Positions 54,401 to 62,113 of a stretch of 64,000 bases of DNA are shown here, piece by piece; position 1 is the first letter of the stretch; every line of letters starts with the position of its first letter. The DNA is from Roseitalea sp. (GTDB lineage: Bacteria; Pseudomonadota; Alphaproteobacteria; Rhizobiales; Rhizobiaceae), in contig JAEPON010000009.1 in assembly GCA_017642895.1 (NCBI GenBank), forward strand, positions 115,604-179,603, in the 5' to 3' direction. The position numbers and the translations under genes are program-made. The notes under the pieces are model-generated. The model worked only from the letters and a program-made list of their open reading frames with translations. It made no database searches and was not told where the DNA came from.

Positions 54401-54849
54401 GCCGCTTCACGGCCGATTTGCAAAGCAGGTTCGAAGGCGATTTCAAGGTCGTGCTGCATCTGGCGCCGCCGTTGCTCGCAAGGCGGGACAAGACGACAGG
54501 ACATTTGCTGAAACGCGAATTCGGCCCATGGATGCTCAAGATGTTCGGCGTGCTGGCCCGCTTTCGCCGGTTGCGCGGCACACCGTTCGACATTTTCGGC
54601 TACACCGCGGAGCGCCGTATGGAGCGCCGTCTTATCAGCGAGTACGAGGCTCTGATCGATACCATAGCCAGCGTCCACGAGACCGCCGACAAGAACATCG
54701 CGCTGCAACTTGCCGTCTTGCCGGAGGACATTCGCGGGTTCGGGCATGTCAAGCAAGCCAATGTCGACAAGGTCGCAAAGCGGAAGGCAGACCTGATGGC
54801 GCGTCTCAAGAATCAATCATCGCCGCCCGACGTTCAGAACGCGGCCTGA
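51403..54849 (+). CDS. Indolepyruvate ferredoxin oxidoreductase family protein, single-chain
   Basis: An 1148-residue fusion of the alpha (pyrimidine-binding and TPP domains), ferredoxin and gamma modules. Motifs are the N-terminal pyrimidine-binding region (TGYRGSPLGGLDQQ near 42), CAGCPHNSS (C430 and following, TPP/Fe-S-associated), an Fe-S cluster motif CEGCGDCGVQSNC (C631, C634, C637, C642), further cysteines at SCNKDYSCVKGFC, and the gamma domain IILAGVGGTGVVTIG near 716. It oxidatively decarboxylates an aryl or branched 2-oxo acid to an acyl-CoA. ATG 51403 follows GGAG. Coupled with the ligase gene in a presumably aerobic organism, it suggests an aryl-pyruvate or 2-oxo-acid step; inference. 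Confidence 0.92.
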   Translation: MTLHPTDLNDKYDVTKDRVFITGTQAIVRLCLMQAERDRAAGLNTAGYVTGYRGSPLGGLDQQFPRARRQLDAANVVFEPALNEDLAATAIWGAQQAEMRGEGAYDGVFSIWYGKGPGVDRSGDVLRHANLAGTSRHGGVLVMMGDDHTCESSTTSHQSEYALVDAMIPILNPANVGEVMEYGLHGWALSRYAGVWCGLKCVKDTIESTASIDAAPNRFASVLPADHTLPEDGLNIRTGDTPQIQEARLHQHKIAAAQAFARANGIDRVAFGDTATAQIGIVSTGKSYMDVLQALFELGIDEARARDLGLAVYKVGMSWPLEPQGIAAFAAGLDHIIVVEEKRGLIEDQLRAQLYGEPHAPSIIGKKDEAGNTLFQAEAALNPMQIAVAIGKRVAKHAADRELSARSERLSAMLAEEREELGVERKPYFCAGCPHNSSTVLPDGARGYAGIGCHWMAQFMDREVDGYTHMGGEGANWIGESKFSKRSHVFQNLGDGTYNHSGLMALRAAVGSRTNITFKILYNDAVAMTGGQTHDGGMTVRDIAAEVVAAGATKLALVSEDPDRHSLGDYPKGTTLSHRDDVLDVQEELAAIPGVTVMLYDQTCAAEKRRRRKRGKIEDPAKRLFINEAVCEGCGDCGVQSNCVALVPVETEFGRKRQIDQSSCNKDYSCVKGFCPSFVSIEGGQLRKPEAADLAVPTLPEPGSKVALDDPYAIILAGVGGTGVVTIGALLGMAAHLEGRGCGIIDMAGLAQKGGAVTSHIKLAANPEDIGAIRIAPGGADLVLGCDVLVSAGEPLLRLVDKSRSRIVANTNEIMTGDFARDPDFRLPTDLMGRRLKKAVEPDAAHFVNATKLAEALLGDAIGGNLFTLGAAYQLGLIPLGEAAILKAIELNGVAVPFNTNAFQLGRWWVHDRAAVEALLPQSEAAKPVAEQSLQELIDRRAGVLTDYQNAAYAERYMRTVEKIRQVDGDGPLSVAVAKYLFKLMAYKDEYEVARLYTDGRFTADLQSRFEGDFKVVLHLAPPLLARRDKTTGHLLKREFGPWMLKMFGVLARFRRLRGTPFDIFGYTAERRMERRLISEYEALIDTIASVHETADKNIALQLAVLPEDIRGFGHVKQANVDKVAKRKADLMARLKNQSSPPDVQNAA

Positions 54850-54867
54850 CCACACGAAGGAATGCCC

Positions 54868-55185
54868 ATGCAAACCGTATCGCCCACCGAGATGTTTCTG
54901 GTGCGTTGCCCGGCGTCTGACCGGCCCGTTGAGCCTTCGGTCATCGAGGCGCACAAGGATTACCTGACCGCCCTTGGCGGCTCATTGGTTCTCGGGGCGC
55001 ACGCGGCGCCTTCGGCGGGCGCGCAGGGGCCGGACAGGCACTACATCGTGCGAGCTGGCAGTTCCGACGAGGCAAAAGCGCTTGTCACCGATGATCCGTT
55101 TGCCGTCGCCGGCGGATATGCGTCTGTCAACATCGTCCCGCTCAACGTGCTGATCGGTTCGGTCATCGGCGGCAAGGCCTGGTAG
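54868..55185 (+). CDS. YciI-family protein
   Basis: A 105-residue ferredoxin-like-barrel protein of the YciI type. It keeps the family pattern of an N-terminal strand (EMFLVRCPAS), a helix with IEAHKDYLTALGGSLVLG where a histidine is often catalytic, and DPFAVAGGYASVNIVPLNV at the end. Members include small lyases and chlorohydroxyquinol-processing enzymes. ATG 54868 is favoured over 54862 because GAAGG then lies at normal spacing. It closes the ligase-oxidoreductase operon. Confidence 0.8.
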   Translation: MQTVSPTEMFLVRCPASDRPVEPSVIEAHKDYLTALGGSLVLGAHAAPSAGAQGPDRHYIVRAGSSDEAKALVTDDPFAVAGGYASVNIVPLNVLIGSVIGGKAW

Positions 55186-55506
55186 GCTGAGCGGAAACAA
55201 AGCCGTTAGAGCAGCTGTCTGTGAAACGAACACTCTTTTGAGACCATTGGCGAAAAGCAGGCCTTCGACGCCCCACCGGTTTGGCGAGCGAGCGCGATTT
55301 TGTCGCGTGATCGGCCGTTGGACCGTTCTGACATGACCGGGGGGGACTTGACGGTTCATTTGGCATGGTGCTTCAGCAAACGTCTTGGCTCCACTCCTGC
55401 GCCCAAAATCCGCTTGGTTGAAGCAACTTGACCGAGAATGCGTCACCGTTGCGTGTCAGGTCGGTCATTGAGCCCAGATATCAATTGCGATGAACAGCAG
55501 CGGCGA
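55186..55506. other. About 320-base gap after the YciI-like gene
   Basis: No gene, RNA or terminator could be supported. No tRNA-like cloverleaf was recognised. Reading frames are short and lack ribosome sites. It separates the catabolic cluster from the autotransporter remnant and the sulfatase/ABC block. Confidence 0.4.
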
Positions 55507-56294
55507 ATGCCCGTCACCCTTTCGGCGCCATCGGGCAAAACCGTGACGGTCGAGGCGAGCACCGTTGACGGCACCGCGGAAGGGGGCCGCGATTGTACGG
55601 CCCTGGTTTCCGACAGCATTGTGGGGTTGCTGTTGGCGCCCGGCGGCGGCCCGCTCGGCACCTTGTCGGCCGAGGTTAATCCGCTTGGCCACGACTTTTC
55701 CGTCTTCACCAGCCGATCGACGATTGCGCATGGGCTCGAGGCGCCGCTGACACATGCCCATGCGCCGTTCGGCGATACGCCGGTTTCAGGGGCGTCGCCC
55801 CGACTGGACGTGTGGATGCGGCTGGCAGGCGCGGGCAGCTTCACCGACAACAGCGACGGGTCGCTTTGGCTCGGCCATGCGGGTGCCCACTACCGGGTCA
55901 ATGACGATCTGCTGGTCGGCGTGATGGGGCAGTTCGACCATGCCTCCCAACAAGAGAACAATGGTCCGGGCACTGTCGATGGCTGGGGCTGGATGGCCGG
56001 CCCCTATCTTGTGGCCCGCGCTCCGGGCCAGTCACTGACCTTCGATGGGCGTGTCCTTTGGGGCCGGTCGCACAACCAGATCAGCCCGCTGGGCACGTTC
56101 GAGGACGCGTTTGATACCACCGCCTGCTGGTCCGGGGCCGGTTGTCGGGGAATTATCGGTGGGATGCGTTGACGGTGACGCCGGGAGCTTCGCTGGCCTG
56201 GTTTCAGGAGACCCAGCACTCCGATATCGACGGGCTGGGCGTACCGGATACCGGCGCCTATGGCGGGAGCCTCGCCATCACCGTGCCATTCTAG
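55507..56294 (+). pseudogene. Autotransporter remnant (Calx-beta piece plus barrel fragment) with a one-base frameshift
   Basis: The first 35 codons read as the end of a Calx-beta repeat (VTLSAPSGKTVTV, then STVDGTAEGGRDC). From about 55795 the frame reads as autotransporter beta-barrel (LDVWMRLAGAGSF, then GVMGQFDHASQQ, GPYLVARAP and FDGRVLWGRSHNQI). At about 56118-56124 one base is missing: the frame ends at 56172, but the next frame continues the barrel (LLVRGRLSGNYRWDALTV, then GASLAWFQETQ) to a stop at 56294 after VPF. There is no signal peptide, the passenger is almost absent and the barrel is short, so it cannot be secreted. A deletion followed by frameshift is inferred. Confidence 0.75.
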
Positions 56295-56458
56295 GTCGTC
56301 GGTCGGGCAATCGGAATCGTGATGATCAGACATGACTGGTCTCTCCCCCAAAACCAGTCTTGAACCTGATTTGCCCCTTAATGGGCATCCCAAATCCCTG
56401 AATCCTCACCACGACCGAGGGCGGCTCGCAATTGTCGCGCAATGCAAGAGCGCCCGGT

Positions 56459-57970
56459 TCAGCGCATGATTGTTGGCATCTTCAGTCGCCTGAACGCCTC
56501 GTCGGGCGCGTCGTGACGGGCCATTTCCCGGGCGATCGCCTCTGAAAGCCGGGTTTCTACGGTTGCCTCGCGACATGGGACGTGCTGACCGGGGTCATCG
56601 TGCAGGTCGAACAGGACGGTCTGCGTATCGACGAGCGATCCGGGCCCGTGCGCGGCGAAAGACGTCGAGCCGACGATGAGCGGAACTTTCAGGATCGGCG
56701 CGCCCTTGGTGAAGTCGAACGGGGGCACCTGCACCGCGCCCCGCAATTCTTCGATCGAGAAGAACGACTTCATGTGCGTGGGCATCAGCGTGTATTGGTA
56801 GAGCGGCTCGGCGGTCAGATCGTCGGGGAACAGGAAGTAGGTATGCCGCCCATCGGTGACGTTCACACCACCGCCGAAATAGCCGAACACGGCGCAGTCG
56901 CGGATCGCTGTGCCATCGAGCGCCGGTAGCATCGAGCGGCCCGTCACCTCGGGGGGGACAGGACAGCCGAACAGGGCGGCGATGGTCGGCATCAGGTCCA
57001 CGGTCTGGGTGAGCGCGGCCGAACGCGCCATGCCCTTGCGGCCGGGCGTACCGACGAACAGCGGTATGTGCGAGACCTCCTCGTAGGCGTACATGCGGTT
57101 TTTTGCCCACCAATCGTGCTCGCCCAGCAGGAAGCCATGGTCGGTTGTGACCATAAGCGCGGTGTCGGCCCACAGGTCGTTTTCGTCGAAGACATCCAGC
57201 AACCTGCCAAGCTGGCGGTCGCAGAAGCGCACCAGCGCCCGGTATCGCGCCTTCAGTTGCGCAATTTCGGCGTCCGTCTCAGTCACCTTGGCATAGGGTG
57301 GCCAGTCGAAAACCGGCCCGGGCATCTCGCCGGCAACCGCCTCGATGTCCTCGTCAAGAGCGAAGAAGGGTTCATGGGGATCGAACGTTTCGATCTGCAG
57401 GAACCAGTTGTCGCTTCCCTGATTGCGCGACAGAAAACGCAGCCCGGCATCGAAGGTCTGCGCCGCGGGCATGTCGGCCGGCGCACGGATGCGTTCGCGA
57501 TTGGCCATATAGTTGTGGAACGTCGTACCGCGTTCGGTGGAGAACTGTTTGGCATGAAAATGCGCGCGCCAGTCGTCGAAAGGCGGATCGATGATACCGT
57601 TCCAGGGGTCGCGTTCCTGGCCGCGGATCATCTCGTAGCTGTCGAAGCGGTTGTGATAGGTCGCACCGCCATCTTCCCAATAGTGATAATGATCCGTGAC
57701 GAGATGGGCGTAGACGCCCTGCGCGCGCAACAGTTCGGGCAGTGAGTTGTCGAATGGCTCCAACGGTCCCCAGCTTCGGTGGAACAAGCTCAGCCGGCCC
57801 GTCTGCAGGTCGCGTCGCGCCGGCATGCAGGGCAGGGAGCCGACATAGTGCCGCTCGAACGTGGTGGTGCGCGCCGCCAGCCGGTCAAAATTGGGCGTAT
57901 CCACATCGCTCGCATAGGGCGACAGCGCCAGCCGGTTCAGCGAGTCAAACAGCACCAGAACGCATCTCAT
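56459..57970 (-). CDS. Sulfatase (cytoplasmic, formylglycine-type)
   Basis: A 503-residue sulfatase/alkaline-phosphatase-superfamily hydrolase. The formylglycine signature C-x-P-x-R is intact as C48-M-P-A-R52, the metal-binding D9 lies in LVLFDSLNRL, and TTDHGFLLGEHDW (near 267) supplies the other metal ligands. There is no signal peptide, so it acts in the cytoplasm. The start (ATG 57970, after AAGG) is four bases beyond the stop of the upstream ABC permease, so it is part of the importer operon, and most simply removes sulfate from the imported compound. Formylglycine formation needs an activating enzyme that is not in this window. Confidence 0.92.
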   Translation of the reverse strand: MRCVLVLFDSLNRLALSPYASDVDTPNFDRLAARTTTFERHYVGSLPCMPARRDLQTGRLSLFHRSWGPLEPFDNSLPELLRAQGVYAHLVTDHYHYWEDGGATYHNRFDSYEMIRGQERDPWNGIIDPPFDDWRAHFHAKQFSTERGTTFHNYMANRERIRAPADMPAAQTFDAGLRFLSRNQGSDNWFLQIETFDPHEPFFALDEDIEAVAGEMPGPVFDWPPYAKVTETDAEIAQLKARYRALVRFCDRQLGRLLDVFDENDLWADTALMVTTDHGFLLGEHDWWAKNRMYAYEEVSHIPLFVGTPGRKGMARSAALTQTVDLMPTIAALFGCPVPPEVTGRSMLPALDGTAIRDCAVFGYFGGGVNVTDGRHTYFLFPDDLTAEPLYQYTLMPTHMKSFFSIEELRGAVQVPPFDFTKGAPILKVPLIVGSTSFAAHGPGSLVDTQTVLFDLHDDPGQHVPCREATVETRLSEAIAREMARHDAPDEAFRRLKMPTIMR

Positions 57971-57974
57971 CGCC

Positions 57975-58826
57975 TTATCCCTTCACCGCGCCGGCTGTCA
58001 GGCCGCGCACGACACGCTCCTGCAGCACGACAAAGACCAGGATGGGCACAAGCATCACGATCGTGATGGCGGCGAACATGCCCGGCAGGTTGAAGTCGAA
58101 CTGCGACTGGAAGAAGCGGATTGCAACCTGGGCGGTGCGCTTTTCCTCCGAAGACAGAACCAGCGTGGCGAACAGGAACTCGTTCCAGGTGAACACGAAG
58201 ATCATGATGGCAACCGTCGAGATGCCTGGTCCCGACAAGGGCAGCACGACGCGGGTCAAGATCTGCCAATAGTTTGCGCCGTCCATGATGGCCGCTTCCT
58301 CGATCGACAGCGGCAAGGACAGGAAAAAGGCGCGCATGACGAGAAACGAGATCGGCAGAAAAAGGCCGGCATAGAGCAAGATCAGGCCGATGCGTGTGTC
58401 GTGCAGACCGAGCGTGCGGATGATCAACGTTTCCGGCACGATCAGTGCGGTAAACGGCATCACCAGCCCGAGCGCGAAAATGATGGTGATCAAGTTGCGG
58501 CCGCGGAACTGAAAGCGGGCGACGGGATAGGCCGCCATCGCCGACACCATGACAACGAGCGATGCCGCGCCGGCGCTAACAAGGAACGAATTGGCAAGAT
58601 AGCGCAGCAGGCCGATTTCGGTGAGTGCGTCCTCGAAACCGCCGAGGTTCCATTGGCGCGGAAAGTAACCCGATGCGCTGAGGATTTCCGCATTGGTCTT
58701 GAAGGCCGCCAGCACCAGCCACAGGATCGGAAACAGCATGGCAAAGCAGAACCATGCGATGATCGCGTAATAGGTGATGGTGAGCCAGAGCGGGCGGCCC
58801 CATGCCGTGCGATCGTGATCACTCAA
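57975..58826 (-). CDS. ABC carbohydrate importer permease 2 (MalG/AraQ-like)
   Basis: A 283-residue protein with six hydrophobic segments and a BPD_transp_1 domain. The EAA-type loop that contacts the ATPase is visible as EEAAIMDGANYWQILTRVVLPLSGPG (near 193-217). The start codon is TTG 58826, overlapping the previous stop as TTGA; GAGAGG lies seven bases upstream and no in-frame ATG or GTG fits. Next to it are permease 1 and binding-protein genes, but no ATPase gene. Confidence 0.9.
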   Translation of the reverse strand: MSDHDRTAWGRPLWLTITYYAIIAWFCFAMLFPILWLVLAAFKTNAEILSASGYFPRQWNLGGFEDALTEIGLLRYLANSFLVSAGAASLVVMVSAMAAYPVARFQFRGRNLITIIFALGLVMPFTALIVPETLIIRTLGLHDTRIGLILLYAGLFLPISFLVMRAFFLSLPLSIEEAAIMDGANYWQILTRVVLPLSGPGISTVAIMIFVFTWNEFLFATLVLSSEEKRTAQVAIRFFQSQFDFNLPGMFAAITIVMLVPILVFVVLQERVVRGLTAGAVKG

Positions 58827-59692
58827 TCGAAATACCTCTCGCCGATGCGGAAGATGTGCCTGATCAGCACGATGGCGATGACGCCGAACAGCACGATGTG
58901 CATGCCGATGGCGTTGGCCTCACCCCAGTCAAAGCGCTCGAATGCGCGGTAGGTCGCCATCGACATGTTGAGCGAGGCGTTGGCCGGGCCGCCCTTTGTC
59001 GTCAGAAAGATGCCTTCGAAATAGATCAGCGACTGCGTGACGGTCAGGATCATGCAGGTGCCGATGACATTGCGCAGCAGCGGCAGTGTGATGAACCAGT
59101 CCTGCTGCACGTCCGAGGCGCCTTCGATAACGGCTGCCTCGTAGATGTCCTCCGGGATCGAGGCGATCTCGGCCATGACAATGATCATGTAAAGGCCGAC
59201 ATGAAATATCCACGTGGCGATCAGGGCATAAAGAGCGGTGTTGTACTGAAACAGCCAGTCCTGCTGCAGATGGCCGAGGCCGATGTCTTCGAGCAGCATG
59301 TTCAGCGCACCGTAGCGGGCGTTGTAAAAGCCCAAAAAGACGATTGCGAGCGCCGAGTAGCTGACGATGTTGGGCAGGAAGAAAAGGGTCCGAAACACCT
59401 TCCATCCCTTGACCCGACGCGACAGGATCATCGCCAGTACCACCGCCAGTGGCACATGGATAAGGACGGCCGCCCCGACCCAGATCGCCGTATTCTGGAG
59501 CGCGGACTTGAAGGATCGGCTGTCCCACAGCTCCAGATAGTTCGCGCCGCCGTTGAAGGTCAGTCCTGACGCGTTCCATTCGAAGAACGAGGTAACCAGG
59601 ATTGTTGCGAACGGGAACGCCAAAAAGGTGGCGAACAGCGCGATCGCCGGCAAGAGCGACACGAAGATTGATAGGCCGAGGCTCTTTTGCAT
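58823..59692 (-). CDS. ABC carbohydrate importer permease 1 (MalF/UgpA-like)
   Basis: A 289-residue permease with six hydrophobic segments; the EAA loop reads EAAVIEGASDVQQDWFITLPLLRNV. ATG 59692 fits the family N-terminus (first helix SIFVSLLPAIALFATFLA); a longer frame to 59947 overlaps the gap after the binding protein. The ribosome site is weak. Works with permease 2 (58826) and the binding protein at 61040. Confidence 0.9.
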   Translation of the reverse strand: MQKSLGLSIFVSLLPAIALFATFLAFPFATILVTSFFEWNASGLTFNGGANYLELWDSRSFKSALQNTAIWVGAAVLIHVPLAVVLAMILSRRVKGWKVFRTLFFLPNIVSYSALAIVFLGFYNARYGALNMLLEDIGLGHLQQDWLFQYNTALYALIATWIFHVGLYMIIVMAEIASIPEDIYEAAVIEGASDVQQDWFITLPLLRNVIGTCMILTVTQSLIYFEGIFLTTKGGPANASLNMSMATYRAFERFDWGEANAIGMHIVLFGVIAIVLIRHIFRIGERYFD

Positions 59693-59759
59693 GGAGTTGC
59701 TTGGTTCGGAAGAAAAGCGGGCGGCCGGTCTGGGAGGGGCCCGGCCGCCCCAAGGCGCG

Positions 59760-61040
59760 CTACTGCGCGTCCTCGAGGATTTCCAGGAACGTTTCCGTGT
59801 CGATTTGGCCACGGGCATAGGCCGGCCAACTGTTGATGAATTCCTGGATGATGGCAGTGGGCATGGTGATGTTGGTGTGCGGATAGACGAACGAGACGTC
59901 CTCCGATTCAGCGACGATATCGAGCAGCATCGGTTCGAGCTGGCCACGCTGCTCGTCGGTCAATTGCATGCGGGTCGGGCCGAAGCGCGAGACCATCATC
60001 GCCTGGTTGAGCATCTGCTCATCGCTGGTCAGATATTTCAGGAAGGCAACCGATCCGTCGATCTTGTCCTGATCCTTGGCGCCAATGGCAAACCCCGCCT
60101 CACCGGTCACGACGATCAGCCCGCGCCCCTCCTCGGTGCCTGGCGAGACAGCGTAGTCGACATCCTCGCCCAGTCCCTCGGCGGTTTCCGTGTTGACGCC
60201 CTTGATGTTGGGGATCATCCACGGCCCGTTGGCGATCATCGCGGCTTCGGCCTGCAGGAACAGCGTGGCGCCGGTGGCATACTGGCCGGTGAAGGCATCC
60301 TCGTTGGTGCAGCCTTCCTCGTGCATGCGGCGCAGCATCTCGGTGCCCGCCACGACCGGCGCATTGCCGACCAGTTCCAGTTCGCCGCTGCCGCCGGCCG
60401 TCGACAGCCATTCGGCACCGCCCGGCTGTGTTCCGATCATGTTGGCCCACATCAGCCGGGTGGTCCAATCGCCTTCCGTGGCCATGGGGATGAAACCGGC
60501 CGCGCTGAGCGTGCCACACGCTTCGAAGAACGCGTCCCATGTGCGCGGGAATTCCTCGATCCCGGCCTGCTCGAACATCGCCTTGTTGTAGAAAATACCG
60601 ATATAGTCCCGTGAGTACGGCAAGGCGTACAGTTCGCCACCATCGGTCAGGTAGGTGTCGAAGGCGTTGTCGAAGAAGCTGTCACGCCACTCCGGGTCAG
60701 CTTCCAGATAAGGCATCAGGTTCACAACGCGGCCGCTGTCACGGAGGTCCTTCATCAGAGCCGTGTTGCCCGTGATCAGGTCGGGCAACGCGTCGGCGAC
60801 CGCATCGGCCCTCATCTTGTCGCGATACGCTTTGTCGCCCGGAATCTCCTCGGTCTCGATCTGGTACCGGCCCGCGTGCTCGGCGTTGTAACCGTCCAGA
60901 AGCGCTTCGCCCCAGGGCCTGAGCGGATTGGTGCCGACCCAGAAGGTCGCCCAGTTGATCTGCGTTTCCTGCGCCGCCGCCGGCGTTGCAAGCAACGCGC
61001 AGACCGCGCCCGCCATGATGGGTCCAAGAAATTTGTGCAT
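59760..61040 (-). CDS. ABC transporter substrate-binding protein (carbohydrate, family 1)
   Basis: A 426-residue periplasmic protein with a signal peptide (cleavage after AAA-Q near residue 23) and the two-lobe family 1 pattern (INWATFWVGTNP, DLITGNTALMKDL, DYIGIFYNK, FIPMATEGDWTTRL, MIANGPWMIPNI). GGGAGGAACCG precedes ATG 61040. It heads the leftward operon binding protein, permease 1, permease 2, sulfatase; the ligand should be a sugar or other sulfated organic, inferred from the sulfatase. It is divergent from the LysR gene at 61141. Confidence 0.9.
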   Translation of the reverse strand: MHKFLGPIMAGAVCALLATPAAAQETQINWATFWVGTNPLRPWGEALLDGYNAEHAGRYQIETEEIPGDKAYRDKMRADAVADALPDLITGNTALMKDLRDSGRVVNLMPYLEADPEWRDSFFDNAFDTYLTDGGELYALPYSRDYIGIFYNKAMFEQAGIEEFPRTWDAFFEACGTLSAAGFIPMATEGDWTTRLMWANMIGTQPGGAEWLSTAGGSGELELVGNAPVVAGTEMLRRMHEEGCTNEDAFTGQYATGATLFLQAEAAMIANGPWMIPNIKGVNTETAEGLGEDVDYAVSPGTEEGRGLIVVTGEAGFAIGAKDQDKIDGSVAFLKYLTSDEQMLNQAMMVSRFGPTRMQLTDEQRGQLEPMLLDIVAESEDVSFVYPHTNITMPTAIIQEFINSWPAYARGQIDTETFLEILEDAQ

Positions 61041-61105
61041 CGGTTCCTCCCGGTTCTGGTCTTGGTTTTGGCTTCAAGGTCACACAGCCAAGCGATAAAA
61101 AGAAT

Positions 61106-61139
61106 TGCTATCTTCTGATATAGCTATAACCTGATAGCA
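61106..61139. promoter_or_regulatory. LysR-type operator made of a tandem 16-base repeat and inverted arms
   Basis: The stretch 61107-61138 is two 16-base direct repeats built as GCTAT-N3-CTGATA-N2, and the outer ends TGCTATC (61106-61112) and GATAGCA (61133-61139) are perfect inverted arms. It fills most of the 100-base gap between the binding-protein start and the LysR start at 61141, and runs up to that start codon, so binding of LysR would block its own translation initiation region or transcription. Confidence 0.6.
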
Positions 61140-61140
61140 T

Positions 61141-62043
61141 ATGTCATCGCACCTTTCCGCCCTGCTGCCCTATTTCATCTCGGTTGCGGAAACCGGCAGC
61201 CTGACCGCCGCCAGCCGCGCCCAGTCCATCACCCAGCCCGCGCTTTCCCGGAAAATCCATCAACTCGAAGCCGCGCTTGGCACCACGCTTTTTCGCCGCC
61301 ATGCGCGCGGCATGACGGTGACGTCTGCGGGCGAGGTCTTGCTGAGGCGCGGGCGCCTGATGCAGATCGAAACACAACGCGCCATCGAAGAAATCCAACT
61401 GCTGAAGGGCGAGGGCAAGGGTCGGGTCACTGTCTCCGCCGGACCCTATTGGTGCCTGACAATACTGCCCGAAGTGATCGCCAAGGTGACCGAAGCCTAT
61501 CCGGGCTTCACGTTCGATGTGCATCTTGCGGGCGCCAAACCGGATGTGGATGCCGTAGCCAGTGGCAAAACGGACCTTTATGCCGGCGGCATCGATGTGA
61601 CCTACTGCCGGGGACTTGGTCTTGAGGTCGTGCAGGCGGCGGCCCTGAGCTACATCATCTTTGCGCCACCGCGCCATCCGCTGGCGGGCGTGACCAACGT
61701 GGAGATTGCCGATCTGGCGGCCCATCCATGGGTGCGTTACCGCAGCGACGGTGCCTGGCCGTTCATTGTCGATACCATCCAGCGCCATGCCGATGCGCCC
61801 GTGAGCACGCAGGTCAGTTCCGACTCGCTGGTCGCCACACTGGAACAGGCAGCGCGCGGGCCATACCTCATGGGTCTGTCGCGGCCGCTGGCTGGCCTGG
61901 CGGCCCGCTTCGGTCTGCGGCCGCTGGCCAGCCAGCCGCTCGATTTTCAGTTTCCCACCGGCTTTTGCTATGGCGCGTCGGCCAAGGACCTGCCTCCGCT
62001 TGCGCTTTTGATCGAAAAGCTGGAGGCCGCTGTCGCCCGTTGA
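61141..62043 (+). CDS. LysR-family regulator, divergent from the sulfatase/ABC operon
   Basis: A 300-residue regulator with a winged helix at residues 5-65 (LLPYFISVAETGSLTAASRA, then TQPALSRKIHQLE) and a periplasmic-binding-like effector domain. No ribosome site precedes ATG 61141, since the operator repeat runs to the start; leaderless translation, or a later start, are possible. It probably activates the importer/sulfatase operon in response to the substrate or to sulfate state. The Ser/Thr-rich recognition helix is standard. Confidence 0.88.
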   Translation: MSSHLSALLPYFISVAETGSLTAASRAQSITQPALSRKIHQLEAALGTTLFRRHARGMTVTSAGEVLLRRGRLMQIETQRAIEEIQLLKGEGKGRVTVSAGPYWCLTILPEVIAKVTEAYPGFTFDVHLAGAKPDVDAVASGKTDLYAGGIDVTYCRGLGLEVVQAAALSYIIFAPPRHPLAGVTNVEIADLAAHPWVRYRSDGAWPFIVDTIQRHADAPVSTQVSSDSLVATLEQAARGPYLMGLSRPLAGLAARFGLRPLASQPLDFQFPTGFCYGASAKDLPPLALLIEKLEAAVAR

Positions 62044-62113
62044 CCCGCGGACGTTCGTTGCGCGGCGCATTCGACCAAGCCGCAGACTTGCGAACGCGGC
62101 GGATTGGACCGGT

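Noticed and set aside
55186..55437. Possible tRNA or attachment site in the gap before the autotransporter remnant
   Set aside because: No cloverleaf, T-loop consensus or direct repeat could be found.
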